From Datnioides undecimradiatus (taxonomy: Eukaryota; Chordata; Actinopteri; Lobotiformes; Datnioididae), in the NCBI GenBank assembly GCA_008933995.1, contig WARS01000090.1:3274425-3338424 (forward strand): DNA of 64,000 nt. The letters run 5' to 3'. Shown here in pieces: positions 1-10,800 of this stretch; within the stretch, counting starts at the first letter, position 1, and each line of letters starts with the position of its first letter. The translations under genes and the position numbers were made by a program. The notes beneath the pieces are model-generated. The model saw only the letters and a list, made by a program, of their open reading frames with translations. It ran no database searches and was not told the DNA's origin.

Positions 1-81
1 GCTTGTTTTTGTTCAGAGGGAAGTGGGCGGTTGCTTGACCCCCGAGCTGCAGGGCAAGGTCACAGAGGGAAGCCCAGTCCC

Positions 82-100
82 TTCTGCCATCTGCTGGCGG
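82..100 (-). promoter_or_regulatory. CTCF-like motif
   Basis: On the minus strand the sequence reads CCAGCAGATGGCAG, close to the vertebrate CTCF core CCASYAGRKGGCRS. Binding is inferred from the motif only; similar strings also occur inside fish repeats. Confidence 0.35.
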
Positions 101-980
101 GAGACGCACAGGCACCGAGGATCCGACTTCATCCAGTGAGTCTGAGGAGAATAAAGTGTTGATGGTCTGAGAGTTAACGCAGCGAAAGTTAAAAACAGCC
201 GCTAAAAACAGGCAGCAGCTACAAAAAGTGACTTTCCTCATTCTGAATTGTCATTTAATGATTTTATTTCTCTTTTCTTTTAAATTTTCCGTTGTATTTT
301 GACATAATCGTTTGGTTTGGTTAGCTACACAGAAAATTAAAGTGTTTATCAATAAGGAAATATATTACAAATAGGGAAAAGCAGAATACAAACACAGCAG
401 GCGACAGCTGCTCAGCAGAATTAGTGGAATTACTGCGCACTCTCTGAAACAAATGAAAAGGAGCAAACAGACAAGGAGGGAGGAAACTAAACATTAACAC
501 ATATTGTTATATATTGGGGGAAAGTCTGTGTTTACTTTTGGCAAACGTGGTTTCATTTGAAGATCTGGGACGAAGTGATGCAGAGACTTCAAATGTTGTT
601 GCAGTCGACTCAGAAATGACAGTAAACTGGAGAAAGCAGGTTGCAAACTGGTGAAATTCACGTGTCCGCTCTCGCTAAATGCTTTATAGCTCTATGTAAT
701 ACTAAAAAAATAAATCTCTGAACGTTCGCACCGCTGCGGTTTACGCATAAGAAATGCAGCTGCAAAGCTCTGTCTCTGAGGGAAACATATTTAACCTGAG
801 AAGTGGCTATCGACGCATTTAGGGTGAGCATGTAAATAACAAATAATAATAATAATAACAAATAAATAAACTAAGAGGTGAATGATTATATGCAGCATCA
901 CAAAAGAGAAATATATACAAGCATGCATAAATATAAAACTCCATAGACAAGACGTGGTGTTATCTTTGGCTGCTTTGAGT

Positions 981-998
981 TTTATTAGTATTTTTATT
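981..998 (-). terminator. Polyadenylation signals of the coiled-coil gene
   Basis: Two AATAAA hexamers on the minus strand (plus-strand TTTATT at 981-986 and 993-998) lie 73-90 bases beyond the stop codon of the 1071-3287 gene. This is the expected place for a short 3' UTR. Confidence 0.6.
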
Positions 999-1070
999 AC
1001 AAATTCTTAACTTGCACTCAGTTAATCTCTGTTCACAACAGATAGTAATCTTTGCGTGACACTTGTCAGC

Positions 1071-3287
1071 TTAACTCTGCTGCTCCGCGGTTGTTTTATC
1101 TCCCAGACGTCTGCTGAAGTCTAACATCAGCTGGTGTAGCAGTGCGCTGACGTTCCCTAACTGTTGCTGTCTGGTTTTCAGATTGCTCATGGTGGCACTC
1201 ATCGACGCCAGGACAGCTCTGCCATTGCTCTGATGGCCCTGAGTTACAGAGAGGTCCTCCCCCCACGCCTCCTGTAAACTCTCAAGCGAGGCCTTTACGC
1301 GCTGCTGGAGCAGGTGACTCTCCTGCCGGTATCTGTCTTTGTTGCCCCGGGCGCTGCCAACTGCCTCTGCCATCTGTTTGATACGGAGATGCAGCCTGCT
1401 GTTCTCCATGCCGACCTGCTCCAGTTTCACCCTGCTGTCGTAGATGCTCACCTCTGCGGCTCTCAGCTCTGAGGCCTGTTTGTCGAGTACGTCCACGTAA
1501 CCTTCTCGCATCTCCTGCAGCTTGGCCTTCATTTTCTCTCTGGGCTGGAGCAGAGAGCTGGTTTTCTTCTGCAGCACCTGAGTCGAGAGCTCCAGATCGC
1601 TCCTCTTCCTCTGCAGCTCAGAGGTCAGCGTCTTCAGCCTCTGGTGCCTGGATTGCTCTTCACTCCACATTTCCTCCACCTCCTTCAGCATCTGCTCTTT
1701 CTCATCCAGCTCTCTCTGCTTCTCCTCGTTGCTCCTCTCAATGCTCTCAATCTCTGCGGTGCATTGCTCTATGTCCTGACAGTGTTCCACCTCTTTTTGC
1801 CTGTACTCCTCCTCACAATGCGCGATGTGGCTCACTAGCAAGTCAGCATTGGCGCTCTTGGGCTGCCGCTGCTGGAGTGCAGCCTCCTCTCGTCGAAGCT
1901 CCTGGTACCTGCTCCTGGTGCTGCTGATGTCAGACGTCATTTTTGCCACGTGCTCCTCCTGCTTCCTCTTCGCCTCCTCTAGGAGCCCCATTAGCCGCCT
2001 CTTCTCCTCCTCAAGCTGGCTGATGTTCCTCTTCTCTGTGTCCACATTACCGCACATCTCCTCCTGGTTCCTCTCAAACACGCGCTTGTTGATTGTGTCT
2101 GCCTGCAGGAGCTCTGTGATCTGCTTGTCCATCTCTTTTATCTCCTTGCTGTGTTTGACTATGGAGGCAATGCGCTCCTCCAGCTGGAGCTTGGATCGCT
2201 CCAGCTGCTGGGAGACTCTGAAATGCTCTGCCCTTACTTCTTTCTCTTCATCGTGCTGGAGCTTGAACACCTCATAGATTTGAGCCAGGGAGTCTTGACA
2301 GAGCAACCTGGATGCTCGACCCTCCTCTATTTTACCATCCACTGTATCAATTTCCTCTTTGAGGTGCTGGATGGCAACGCTGAAGGCCTCTCTTAACTCG
2401 CGGAGCTCTGCCTTTAGCGTTTCTCTCTGCTGCCTCAATTCTTGATGCTTACGGTTCTCCTCCTCCAGCTGTTTCTCGTACTGGCACCGAGACGCCATCA
2501 GTCTTCGTAAGCTGCCCTCCAACTTGGCCAGCTGAATCATGAGCTCACCCAGATGGCCATGGGTTTCTCGCTTCTTCCCATTAACTGAGTCCAACTCTCT
2601 TCTGCTCCTTTTGATCGCTTGTTTCTGCTGCTTGATGTTTCCTTCAGCCTGGTCCGCCTCTCTGGACAGGTTGTCTTGTTTTACGGTGAATGCCTCTCTC
2701 TCCAGCGCCATGTTTTGCTGCAGGGTTATTTTATCCTGCCTGACAGCAGCTGTGCAAGACTTCAGCTCCTCTATCTTCTCCCACGTGTGATCCAGCTGCA
2801 TCTGCAAGCCATACTTACAGGTGATTCGGTCATTCAGTGCAGCAACAACCTCTTCGTGTTCAGCCTTTACTTGGTCTCGCTCTGGGTACAGTGCTTCGTT
2901 TTGGCTCAGCAGGGCCTCCTGCCGCTTCACAGTGGCTCCTTGTAGCTGAGTTACAGCGTTGAGGTCTTTGCGCAGCTGCTCTATCTCCTCGGCATTGGAT
3001 GCTCGGGCTGCTGCAACATCAGCCATGATTTCCTGGCTTATTCTTTCCCTTATATTGTTAATTTGGTGTCTTAACTTACTGTTTTCTATGGTCTCCACTT
3101 CTAACTGTTCATGAGCAGCCCGGCGGTCTGCCTCCAGCTCGGTGATGGCAGCAGTTATCTCTGTCAGATGGAGGCTGGCTTCAGGTGAGAATGGTACTCC
3201 GTCCTCTTTCAGCTGCTTGTCTAGTTCCTTTAAATGCTCGAGAGCCACCATGACAGCCGGGAAGTCGGGGACCAGGCAGGAAGCCAT
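1071..3287 (-). CDS. Coiled-coil protein, CCDC175-like, single exon
   Basis: An uninterrupted 738-codon frame starts with MASCLVPDF and ends just before two polyadenylation signals. After a short N-terminal segment almost the whole protein is charged heptad sequence rich in E, K, Q, R and L, typical of a long alpha-helical coiled coil. No enzyme motif, signal peptide or membrane segment is visible. The N-terminal blocks ITELEADRR and ETIENSKLR, and the overall length, resemble vertebrate CCDC175 as I remember it; this is a family guess rather than an alignment. Human CCDC175 has many exons, so an intronless copy suggests either a retrogene or lineage-specific intron loss. The sense ORF is far longer than any of the antisense frames inside it, which are shadows. 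The start is the first ATG of the frame, in the context GCCATGG on its own strand side. Function unknown. Confidence 0.75.
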   Translation of the reverse strand: MASCLVPDFPAVMVALEHLKELDKQLKEDGVPFSPEASLHLTEITAAITELEADRRAAHEQLEVETIENSKLRHQINNIRERISQEIMADVAAARASNAEEIEQLRKDLNAVTQLQGATVKRQEALLSQNEALYPERDQVKAEHEEVVAALNDRITCKYGLQMQLDHTWEKIEELKSCTAAVRQDKITLQQNMALEREAFTVKQDNLSREADQAEGNIKQQKQAIKRSRRELDSVNGKKRETHGHLGELMIQLAKLEGSLRRLMASRCQYEKQLEEENRKHQELRQQRETLKAELRELREAFSVAIQHLKEEIDTVDGKIEEGRASRLLCQDSLAQIYEVFKLQHDEEKEVRAEHFRVSQQLERSKLQLEERIASIVKHSKEIKEMDKQITELLQADTINKRVFERNQEEMCGNVDTEKRNISQLEEEKRRLMGLLEEAKRKQEEHVAKMTSDISSTRSRYQELRREEAALQQRQPKSANADLLVSHIAHCEEEYRQKEVEHCQDIEQCTAEIESIERSNEEKQRELDEKEQMLKEVEEMWSEEQSRHQRLKTLTSELQRKRSDLELSTQVLQKKTSSLLQPREKMKAKLQEMREGYVDVLDKQASELRAAEVSIYDSRVKLEQVGMENSRLHLRIKQMAEAVGSARGNKDRYRQESHLLQQRVKASLESLQEAWGEDLSVTQGHQSNGRAVLASMSATMSNLKTRQQQLGNVSALLHQLMLDFSRRLGDKTTAEQQS

Positions 3288-4670
3288 TTTTTAATCCGCG
3301 TGTGTGTGTTTTGGGTTGAGTTTCCGCGTGTTATTGCGCTCAAGGCGTGTTTGTTTGAAGTTCAGTCAGTTTCCATCATCTGGTGACTTGTGAGTGGGGT
3401 CACCATGGCAACACGTGCCCCACCACGAAGAAGACAGCGTGCTACGGTAAGTCATGGAGGACAATATGTTGTTAGCGGCGGCTAACTATGAGCTAACCGC
3501 TAGTGCGCCAGACGAAGCAGGTGCTTTCACTACAATTAAACAAAATGACAGCAAGAAACCAAGCTAAAGGTAAATGTAGATAAACAAACAAGTCAGGTAA
3601 GGTTCGCGTTTTACTGGTGAAAGTACGCGTGCTTCCAAGGGCAAAGCTTGATGCGACTTCAGTCCCGAAATATAAAACTTAAAAATCATTTTTAAATCTC
3701 ATTCGCAGCGGGTCTAGTGCTTACCTGTAAAAACAACCGAGCAGATACACGAACAACCTCAGCCTCCCAAAATGTGTTTATGAGCTGAAAACAGAGGTCA
3801 GCATCACAGCAAACGCCAAGCTGTGAGCGGCACTAAGGGGTTACGCGGAGCTCCGGTGTTGCCAGATTTGAAGATTTTACGTAAATCGGTCACGAGTGGG
3901 AGAGCGTAGGATTAGCGCGAGATGCTGGTCCATGCTTTCACATGAAGGAATATCTGGTGCAGTGTGTATTATTTATAGGCTTAAGAGTTTAGTCAAAGGT
4001 TTCAGCTTTGGGAAATGTGACACAGTATTTTGATAAATCAAACCCTCTGTAGTTGCGCTTTTCACATACAGCGTACCTCTGCAATTCTGTTTTGATAAAT
4101 GTTCCTATCCCGGAAAGAGGAACCAATCCCAGAAACATCATGAATATTTAGAAGGCATCAGCAGAAAGAGACGACAGCATCCAGGTTTGCATAGCAGCAT
4201 GATGTTTTACTGAAGTTGCTGGTGTGAATCCGTTCAAAAAATATAATCAAAATACATAAACGAACATGTGTTTAAAAACTTTCAGACCATTAAAAAAAAA
4301 ATAAAAAAAAAATAAAGTTAATCCCAAATTATTTTAAATAGTTTGGGCTAAAGGTATATTTTGGACATTTAAAACAGAAATCTGGGTGCAATGTGTATAA
4401 TATTTGGTCTTAAAAGTTTTACAGGTCCATTAATAACGGGATGTGGCAACCCTGATCCTGTGGTGTTGTTTGTCCACAAATAAAGAGGTAGAAAGCACAG
4501 AAACAGAGCACATAGAAGGTGCAAGCAAGGATGGGATTTGAAAGAATTGGTGAGATGGGCGAGGAGAGGTGGTCGATTTCTTAATAGCATATGTTTAATA
4601 AAATGTAGTATGTTTAATTTTCTGATACGTTTATTTTAGATTAGGAGTGTAAATTGAATCGTGTTTCACA
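3288..4670. other. Intergenic spacer between divergent genes
   Basis: About 1.4 kb separates the minus-strand coiled-coil gene from the plus-strand fusion gene. It must contain both promoters. I see no TATA box with a clear position, no RNA gene and no conserved coding frame. A-rich tracts lie at 4290-4315. Small minus-strand frames at 4369-4950 have no family features. Confidence 0.5.
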
Positions 4671-4675
4671 TTTTC

Positions 4676-4745
4676 CGATACAGTAGGTGGCAGTGTGAAC
4701 TTTAAAGTTGTTATTGCAATCCGCCAAAAAACGCAAAGAAGAAGG
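4676..4745 (+). repeat. Dispersed fish repeat at the fusion-gene promoter, with CTCF-like core
   Basis: The block contains CAGTAGGTGGCAGTG (4681-4695), then a spacer, then CCGCCAAAAAACGC and an AAGAAGAAG tail. I recognise this order from a common teleost dispersed repeat (GTAGGTGGCAGT...CCGCCA...AAGAAGAAG), though I cannot name the family. The first part also fits the CTCF core. It ends about 55 bases before the start codon of the fusion gene, so promoter or 5' UTR sequence there is probably repeat-derived. Confidence 0.45.
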
Positions 4746-4801
4746 CGCGGCGCTGCATCCAGCCGACAGCCTGCAGAAAGGCAGAAAAGGGCCATAGAAA
4801 T

Positions 4802-7800
4802 ATGGATCTTGTCAGTAAACCAAGAAGCAAGTCTCTCGTGTGGTTGTATTTCGGCTTGAAAGCAGATGAAAGGGGACAACCTTTGAACTCTGGCGAGGCC
4901 ATTTGTCGTTTATGCCGAAAGATAGTGCTTGCAAAAGGTGGAAATACCACGAATTTAAGAAGTCACCTGAGACGTCGACATCGTGCAGATTTTTTCGAGA
5001 CCACTTCTTCCACGACCTCTGGAGCTTTGTTTGAGGCTCAAGGTGATTTGCCGTCAAAATACAGGGCATCAGTGTGGGTGTTGTAAAGTTGCATTACAAC
5101 GGAGACCAGTTAAAGGTGAAAAATGAGTCCCTGACCCTGCTGTTTATGCATTTGCACACTTTTTTGTTAATTTATTACATGCACTTAGTGTTGCAACTAT
5201 TTTATATTGCAATAACAGACTGATGTAAGTGTATGTAGTGTGGCACACACATGAATGCAACAACTGGTGTGTAGGCTAAGTAATCAAAAACCAATTAGTA
5301 ACACTTAAGAGTCTGAAGTATCACACGTTTTTTAGTCAAATAGTGGCTTTTTCCTTAAACAGTATTTTATATAATGTCATGACTTTTTATAAATAATTAG
5401 GGGTGTGACTTTAACGCGTTAAAAAAAAAAATTAAAAAAAAAAATTAACGCGTTTAATCGCCCTTTTTTTTTCCAAACAACGCGGAACGTTTGTCAGTGC
5501 ACGATTTCCCGGTACACCGATTACACTGATGCACACGTCTTAGCTCGGCTAACGGCTACCAAAATGGAGGAATCGGGTGAAAGCGCGTTGCAAGGACTGC
5601 TGCAAGGCAAATTTTATTTCAAAAAACGACCTGATGGAAGCATTAACAAAAGTGTGGTTTTGTGCAAATTGTGCAAAAAAGAGTTTGCATACCACCGAAG
5701 CACTTCAACCCTGCGGTACCATCTAAATGCAAAGCATTTTGGAGAAACCGCCGGAGCTGTTAGCGCTAGCAGTCCCGGTCCGAGTAAGAACAAGAGGTGT
5801 CGGCAGCCCAAACTCGATCAAATGACTGGCTTCAGGACCAAAATTAGTAAGTGTTGCAGCCTAATGTACAAAATAATTTGTGCTAAGGGTACTTGGAGTT
5901 TAAAGGAGATTTAAGCCTGTCAAACGACCATTTATATTTCTAGTTGTTTCACCAGAAGAAGAAAGAAGTAGAAATTGCACTTTATGTTGAGTTGTTGTTG
6001 TTGTTGTTTTTTTTACCATTTAAAGTCAATACTGTTCTGAAAAAGTACTTTAAGTACTTAAAGTGGCTCTTTAACTTTAGGCCAGGGATATTTTCCATTT
6101 CTTTTTCTACTGTTTTGACTTGAAATGCAATTAAATGCATTTTTCCAGACATTAAAAGAGCTTGAGTTTACAATATTCATGTCTGTGTCTATAATTTGAT
6201 TCAGTCATCCACTAAAATCCTTTTAAATTAAAAAATGCTGCTTTTGGGGCAAACATTGTTGTGCGATTAAAATGCGATTAATTAATTACAAAGCTTCTAA
6301 TTAATTTGATTAATTTTGTTAATCGAGTCCCACCCCTATTTCAAATATAATGTGTTATTTCATGTCTTGTCATTGTCCCACTGGTATGCTACGTCGTGAA
6401 TTACAGTTTTGCGGTTGGTGTAATGAATGGCCATTTGGAGCCGCCATCTTTAGCGTTTTAAAATCCCCATTTCCTCACATCGGCTGAGCCGTCTCCGCAA
6501 TACGGGCCGATAGTAGGCTTGTTCGAGATGAGCCAGGCCTGCGCAGAATCGATCACGCACACACCCTTCTACATATATAATTATAATCAGGCCTGCAGCG
6601 CTGATCAGCCAGAGAAATTCCTGATATATTACTGTTGTGAAGGGGCCGAGAGCCTTGGTTGTTACAGGACTGAAGTCTCTTCATATCTTTGACTAAAATA
6701 AACTGATGATGTCATTGTTGTTGTTTTCTCCAGGAGACTCTGTAAACAGCTGTGAGAACGTTTCGGCTGTTGATTCAGTTCCTCCGTTTCTTTGGTTTAA
6801 GGTCCTGTGATTTTAAAATGACAGCGCTGCGGTCTGCAGGTCAAGGTGCATCATAAAGACCAATATAAATCTCAGTATACATCTATGGTGCAGACGGATC
6901 TGACAGGATGTAAACACCTTTGTGACTTCCTGTAGCCTATTTTCTGTGAAGGTTGCTGAAAACTGTCCGACTCGACTGCAGCTTGTTGTCGCCGCCCCCT
7001 GCTGCCGCCGCCTGGTCTCGTCCACTTTCCAGACAAGGCGCAGTTCATCTCAAACAAGCCATATAGCTCCGCAACCTGACCACTTCAGCGGTATCACTCA
7101 CATCATTTTGCTATTTTATCACAAAGCACAGCTGATTGAGCCACCGGCTGACATTATTAATGCACACGTAGGGGATTCAAGGGAAAACCTGAATTTGTTT
7201 GAACCTGACGTGAAAACTAAGAAGGATGTAGTTCTGAAGGATGAGGGTGAATCTCAAGAGGGGGGAGAGTGTGAGGTAAACGCCACAGAGATTTCTAGAC
7301 ATGCGCTGGTGTCAGACCTGGAACTGGATGAGCTTGAAGACTGCAGGACGGAAACGAGTAAGGTTACAAAGAAGCAGACGACGTGGGCTGTGAATTGCTT
7401 TATTGGCTGCTTGGAGTCCCAGGGGCTCCGGACCGTGGACCTGACCACTGTGGAGAAGACTGAGCTGAATGGGTCGTAAGCAGCAGAGGGAGATATTGCC
7501 TGAGAAGGTTTCAGCTGGCCCAGCAGGTCTGCCACCAGTCGAGTGGGCACCCGCTAGCAGATGTTCATGTTCTTTCACCACTGCTGCAATGGATCTTAGT
7601 AATCACAGTCTGCAGAATGAACAAATGGGATAACTGGATAAAAGTTGCTAAGGAAACACACGTTTCTTGGAAATGAATGAATGAAAAACTAAAATCTTTT
7701 GTCTTTGTTATATAAATAACTAAAATGTAACTTGCCGTCTGTTTACTGCATTGTAATATGTTTAAGTTCTTGTGTTGTGTTGTTGTTTTAAGGCTGTCAT

Positions 7801-10800
7801 CTCCATTTTTTGGCTAAAACTGCACAGAAAAAAGTTTTTTCCTCCTTTCTCACCTTAGTTAACTGATATTTGGCTAATTACCTGCTTTATTGCCTCTCCA
7901 GGTCTGGATTTAAACCATGACGAGTTCTTCGAGGACGTTCCATGTCTGCAGGCTGCTTCAAACCAGAACTATGTCCCAGACGCTGCGTTGCCACCCGGAG
8001 AGCCTTGGGTCCATGGCGGCCCCTCCCGGGCTGTGCTGTCCCTGCCTTCCTGCTTGTGCCTGTGCAGGGATGTTGGGTCGGGACTGTCTGGTTCTGGGTC
8101 ATCTGGTGAAGATCAGATGGCAGACATGAGGGTGTACGCCAAGTGTCAGCTTCAGCAGGGAGTCATGTTTGGGCCATTTGTAGGAGAAGTGTGCAGAGGA
8201 CAAATGCTAATGAATTTCAAATATGCCTGGGCTGTAAGTAGACATTTTAAACAGATATAGATTCACCTTTAAATCCATTCATGGCTAAAATGGTGCTATT
8301 TGCACTGTAGTCACATCTAAAACCTAAAATCTGTGATGTAATTTTTGACTTGTGTAGATAACAACAAGGAATTACATATAGACATTGCTCCCTTCTCCAG
8401 ATCAGGGATGATGCTGCTTTTGTCTACGTCGATGCCTCTGATGAAAACAAATCTAACTGGATGAGGTGGGCAGTTCTTACTCTTAAAGTACACCTCTGTC
8501 TCCGTTCTCCTTTACTTTGCATCACAGCATTTGTTTGACCCGAGATTGCCTCTTGCTTTCCCAGTCACAGTTGCACGCTGTGCACATTTTCTCTTTGTTA
8601 AAGGTATGTAACGTATACCAGCAGCGAGGAGGAGCACAACCTGATTGTCTTCCAGTTTTACAGTCACATCTACTACAGGGTCTCCCAGCCCATCACAGAA
8701 GGAACAGAGCTAAGGGTCTGGATTGGCAAAGACTATGCCACCCTGCTGGGCCTGGGGAAGGGTGAGTTTATTCAATAAAGCATGGAATGGCAGCGTAGAT
8801 CTGTATTGATTTCTCAAAATAAATTAGTTTGTCAACACCTTATGCATTTATTTTTGATGGCAGGTGAAAGTGTGAAATGCGAAGTTGGAGACAAGGAGAC
8901 GGTTTTGCGCCTCCTCCAGGACATCCAGTTGGTCACCCTCCCAGAGCCCAGCAGCTCTTCCTTTTGGTCAGACCACAGCCAATCACAGAGCCCCATGCTG
9001 ATAATCAGCGATGTGACGACAATGTCAAACACAGACACCGGGAGTGATTCAGGCACGATTTCTGGCTCTGCCTTCCCCTCTTCCTCCCTGAACTCCTTCC
9101 TGTCTCCCAGCTCTCAGTCATTCGAAAAGTACGATTTCATGCCCGGGACCGAGAAACTGCTGAGTAATCCGAACGCCACCCAGCACAGCCCGTGGTACTT
9201 TTTTGGGTTTGAGCCAGACCCAACCGGCCGTCCCCTGGACCGGAGCGTGGTGATTTGTAAACTGTGTGGGGAACATGTGGGCTGTGGAGGAGGCGCGGCG
9301 GATCTGCAAAATCACCTGACCAACAAGCACCACATTAAATCCCGTGACAGTAACAAGGATCGGAGTCTTCTGACAATAGGTAACTATTACAGTCCACTGC
9401 CTGCCCGCCTTGCACAATAAACAATCAGTATCCCAAAATGTTAAAATGCATATCTACAGATATATTCTATATATATTTATATTCGAAAAATGCATCAGCA
9501 AACTGTTGCAGCTAAGTTGCTGATTGGAAAATTTCTTCTTTTACACAAAAGGTCAACAGCGCACACAGCCAGTGATGATTAATAGTGGTCTGTTCAGTAC
9601 GCTCCCCCTGGTACTGTCAGCTCATGTGACAGATGCCATCGCCAACTTTCTCATCATGGATCTCCAGCCTCCAGCTCTGGTAGACGGGGAAGGGTTCAAA
9701 CAGTTAATCCACACCCTCCTGCCCTCCTACAAGGAGCTGCCGACGCCATGTCAGCTCGAGAACCTGCTGAAGGAGCACCACACCAAAGGCAAGGCGAGCC
9801 TGGCTCAAAAGCTGAGGAGGCACATGGGAAGCGGAGAAAACGAGGAGATGCTGGATTACACGGCTCCAATTGAGCCCAGGAAACGTGGGCGACCTCCCAG
9901 CCATCCGAGGGAAGTCCCCCACTTTGTTACTTTAAGTGTGGATGTATGGTTCCACAACTGGCAGAGCAACACCGAGAGGTACCTCACCCTCTGGGCACAT
10001 TACATAGACTGTAATTTTAATTTTCAGAACCTGGCCCTGGCAACCCAAAGACTGACAGAGAGCCAGGAGAAAGACTACAGCCTCGGAGCAATCGAGGCAC
10101 AAGTGAAATCGATGGCCCAGGAGTGGGGTATCTCACAGCCTAATTTAGTGTTGCTGGGTGGGGAGGGAAGGAACACGTTGAATCTGAGGCCAATAAAGAG
10201 CGAGAAAGGCGGAGAGGCTTCAGGAAGCGTTCCTCACCCAAACTCTACAACGTTTCTTGAGAAGGATGACTCTGCGTCACTGGAGGAACAACATGGCTCC
10301 GAGCACAGCCACTCCAGTGATGGACCACCGTCGGTGCCATGTTTCTTCAGCACTGTGCAAGGCTGCATCGAGGAAGTGATGTTGCACCCCGTCATCTCCA
10401 AGACCCTCAGTCAGTTCCAGGGTATTGTCTCAACCCTGTTCCTGCCGCTGGCTCAAAACAAAAGCTGCCATCAACACCACACCCAGAGTCTGCTGCAGAC
10501 CCCGACAAAACTGGAGCAGTCAGAGCTAAAGTCATGGGCGCATAGTCGACCAATGTGGAATAAGCTGTACCCTCTCCTGAGCATAGTCCTTAAACATAAA
10601 AGCCTCTTCTGTGAAATGATAAAAGAGATTAAAGGTGATGGCTTGGCTAAAGAGGACACTCCCTCAGAATCAAGCTCATCAAGCAGCTGCCACGCAAACT
10701 CCACCTCCAACACATCCTCAACGCGCATCACAACACTGCGGCCTGAATGGAAGGTCCTGGAGGATCTGTGTCTGGTCCTCAAACCTTTGGACGTGGCGTG

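Larger units (their letters stand above)
1..1070. other. Left-edge non-coding stretch
   Basis: AT-rich sequence with no supported gene. One + strand frame is open from base 1 to about 170, but it has no start, splice signal or recognisable protein. Bases 82-100 hold a CTCF-like motif listed separately. The right end (about 960-1070) is probably the 3' UTR of the minus-strand coiled-coil gene. Confidence 0.5.

Noticed and set aside
1..170. Open frame at the left edge
   Set aside because: Too short, no start, no splice signal in frame and no recognisable protein.
1644..2945. Several plus-strand open frames inside the coiled-coil gene
   Set aside because: They are antisense shadows of a 738-codon coding frame and show no family features.
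4369..5069. Minus-strand open frames around the first BED exon
   Set aside because: They overlap the BED exon in antisense or lie in AT-rich spacer, with no conserved motif.
7471..7480. Alternative donor GTAAGC for exon 2
   Set aside because: It would leave phase 2, and joining to exon 3 then hits a stop after a few codons; the donor at 7358 fits.
7887..8102. Minus-strand frame over the PR/SET exon
   Set aside because: Antisense shadow; the plus strand joins by splice phase into the PR domain.
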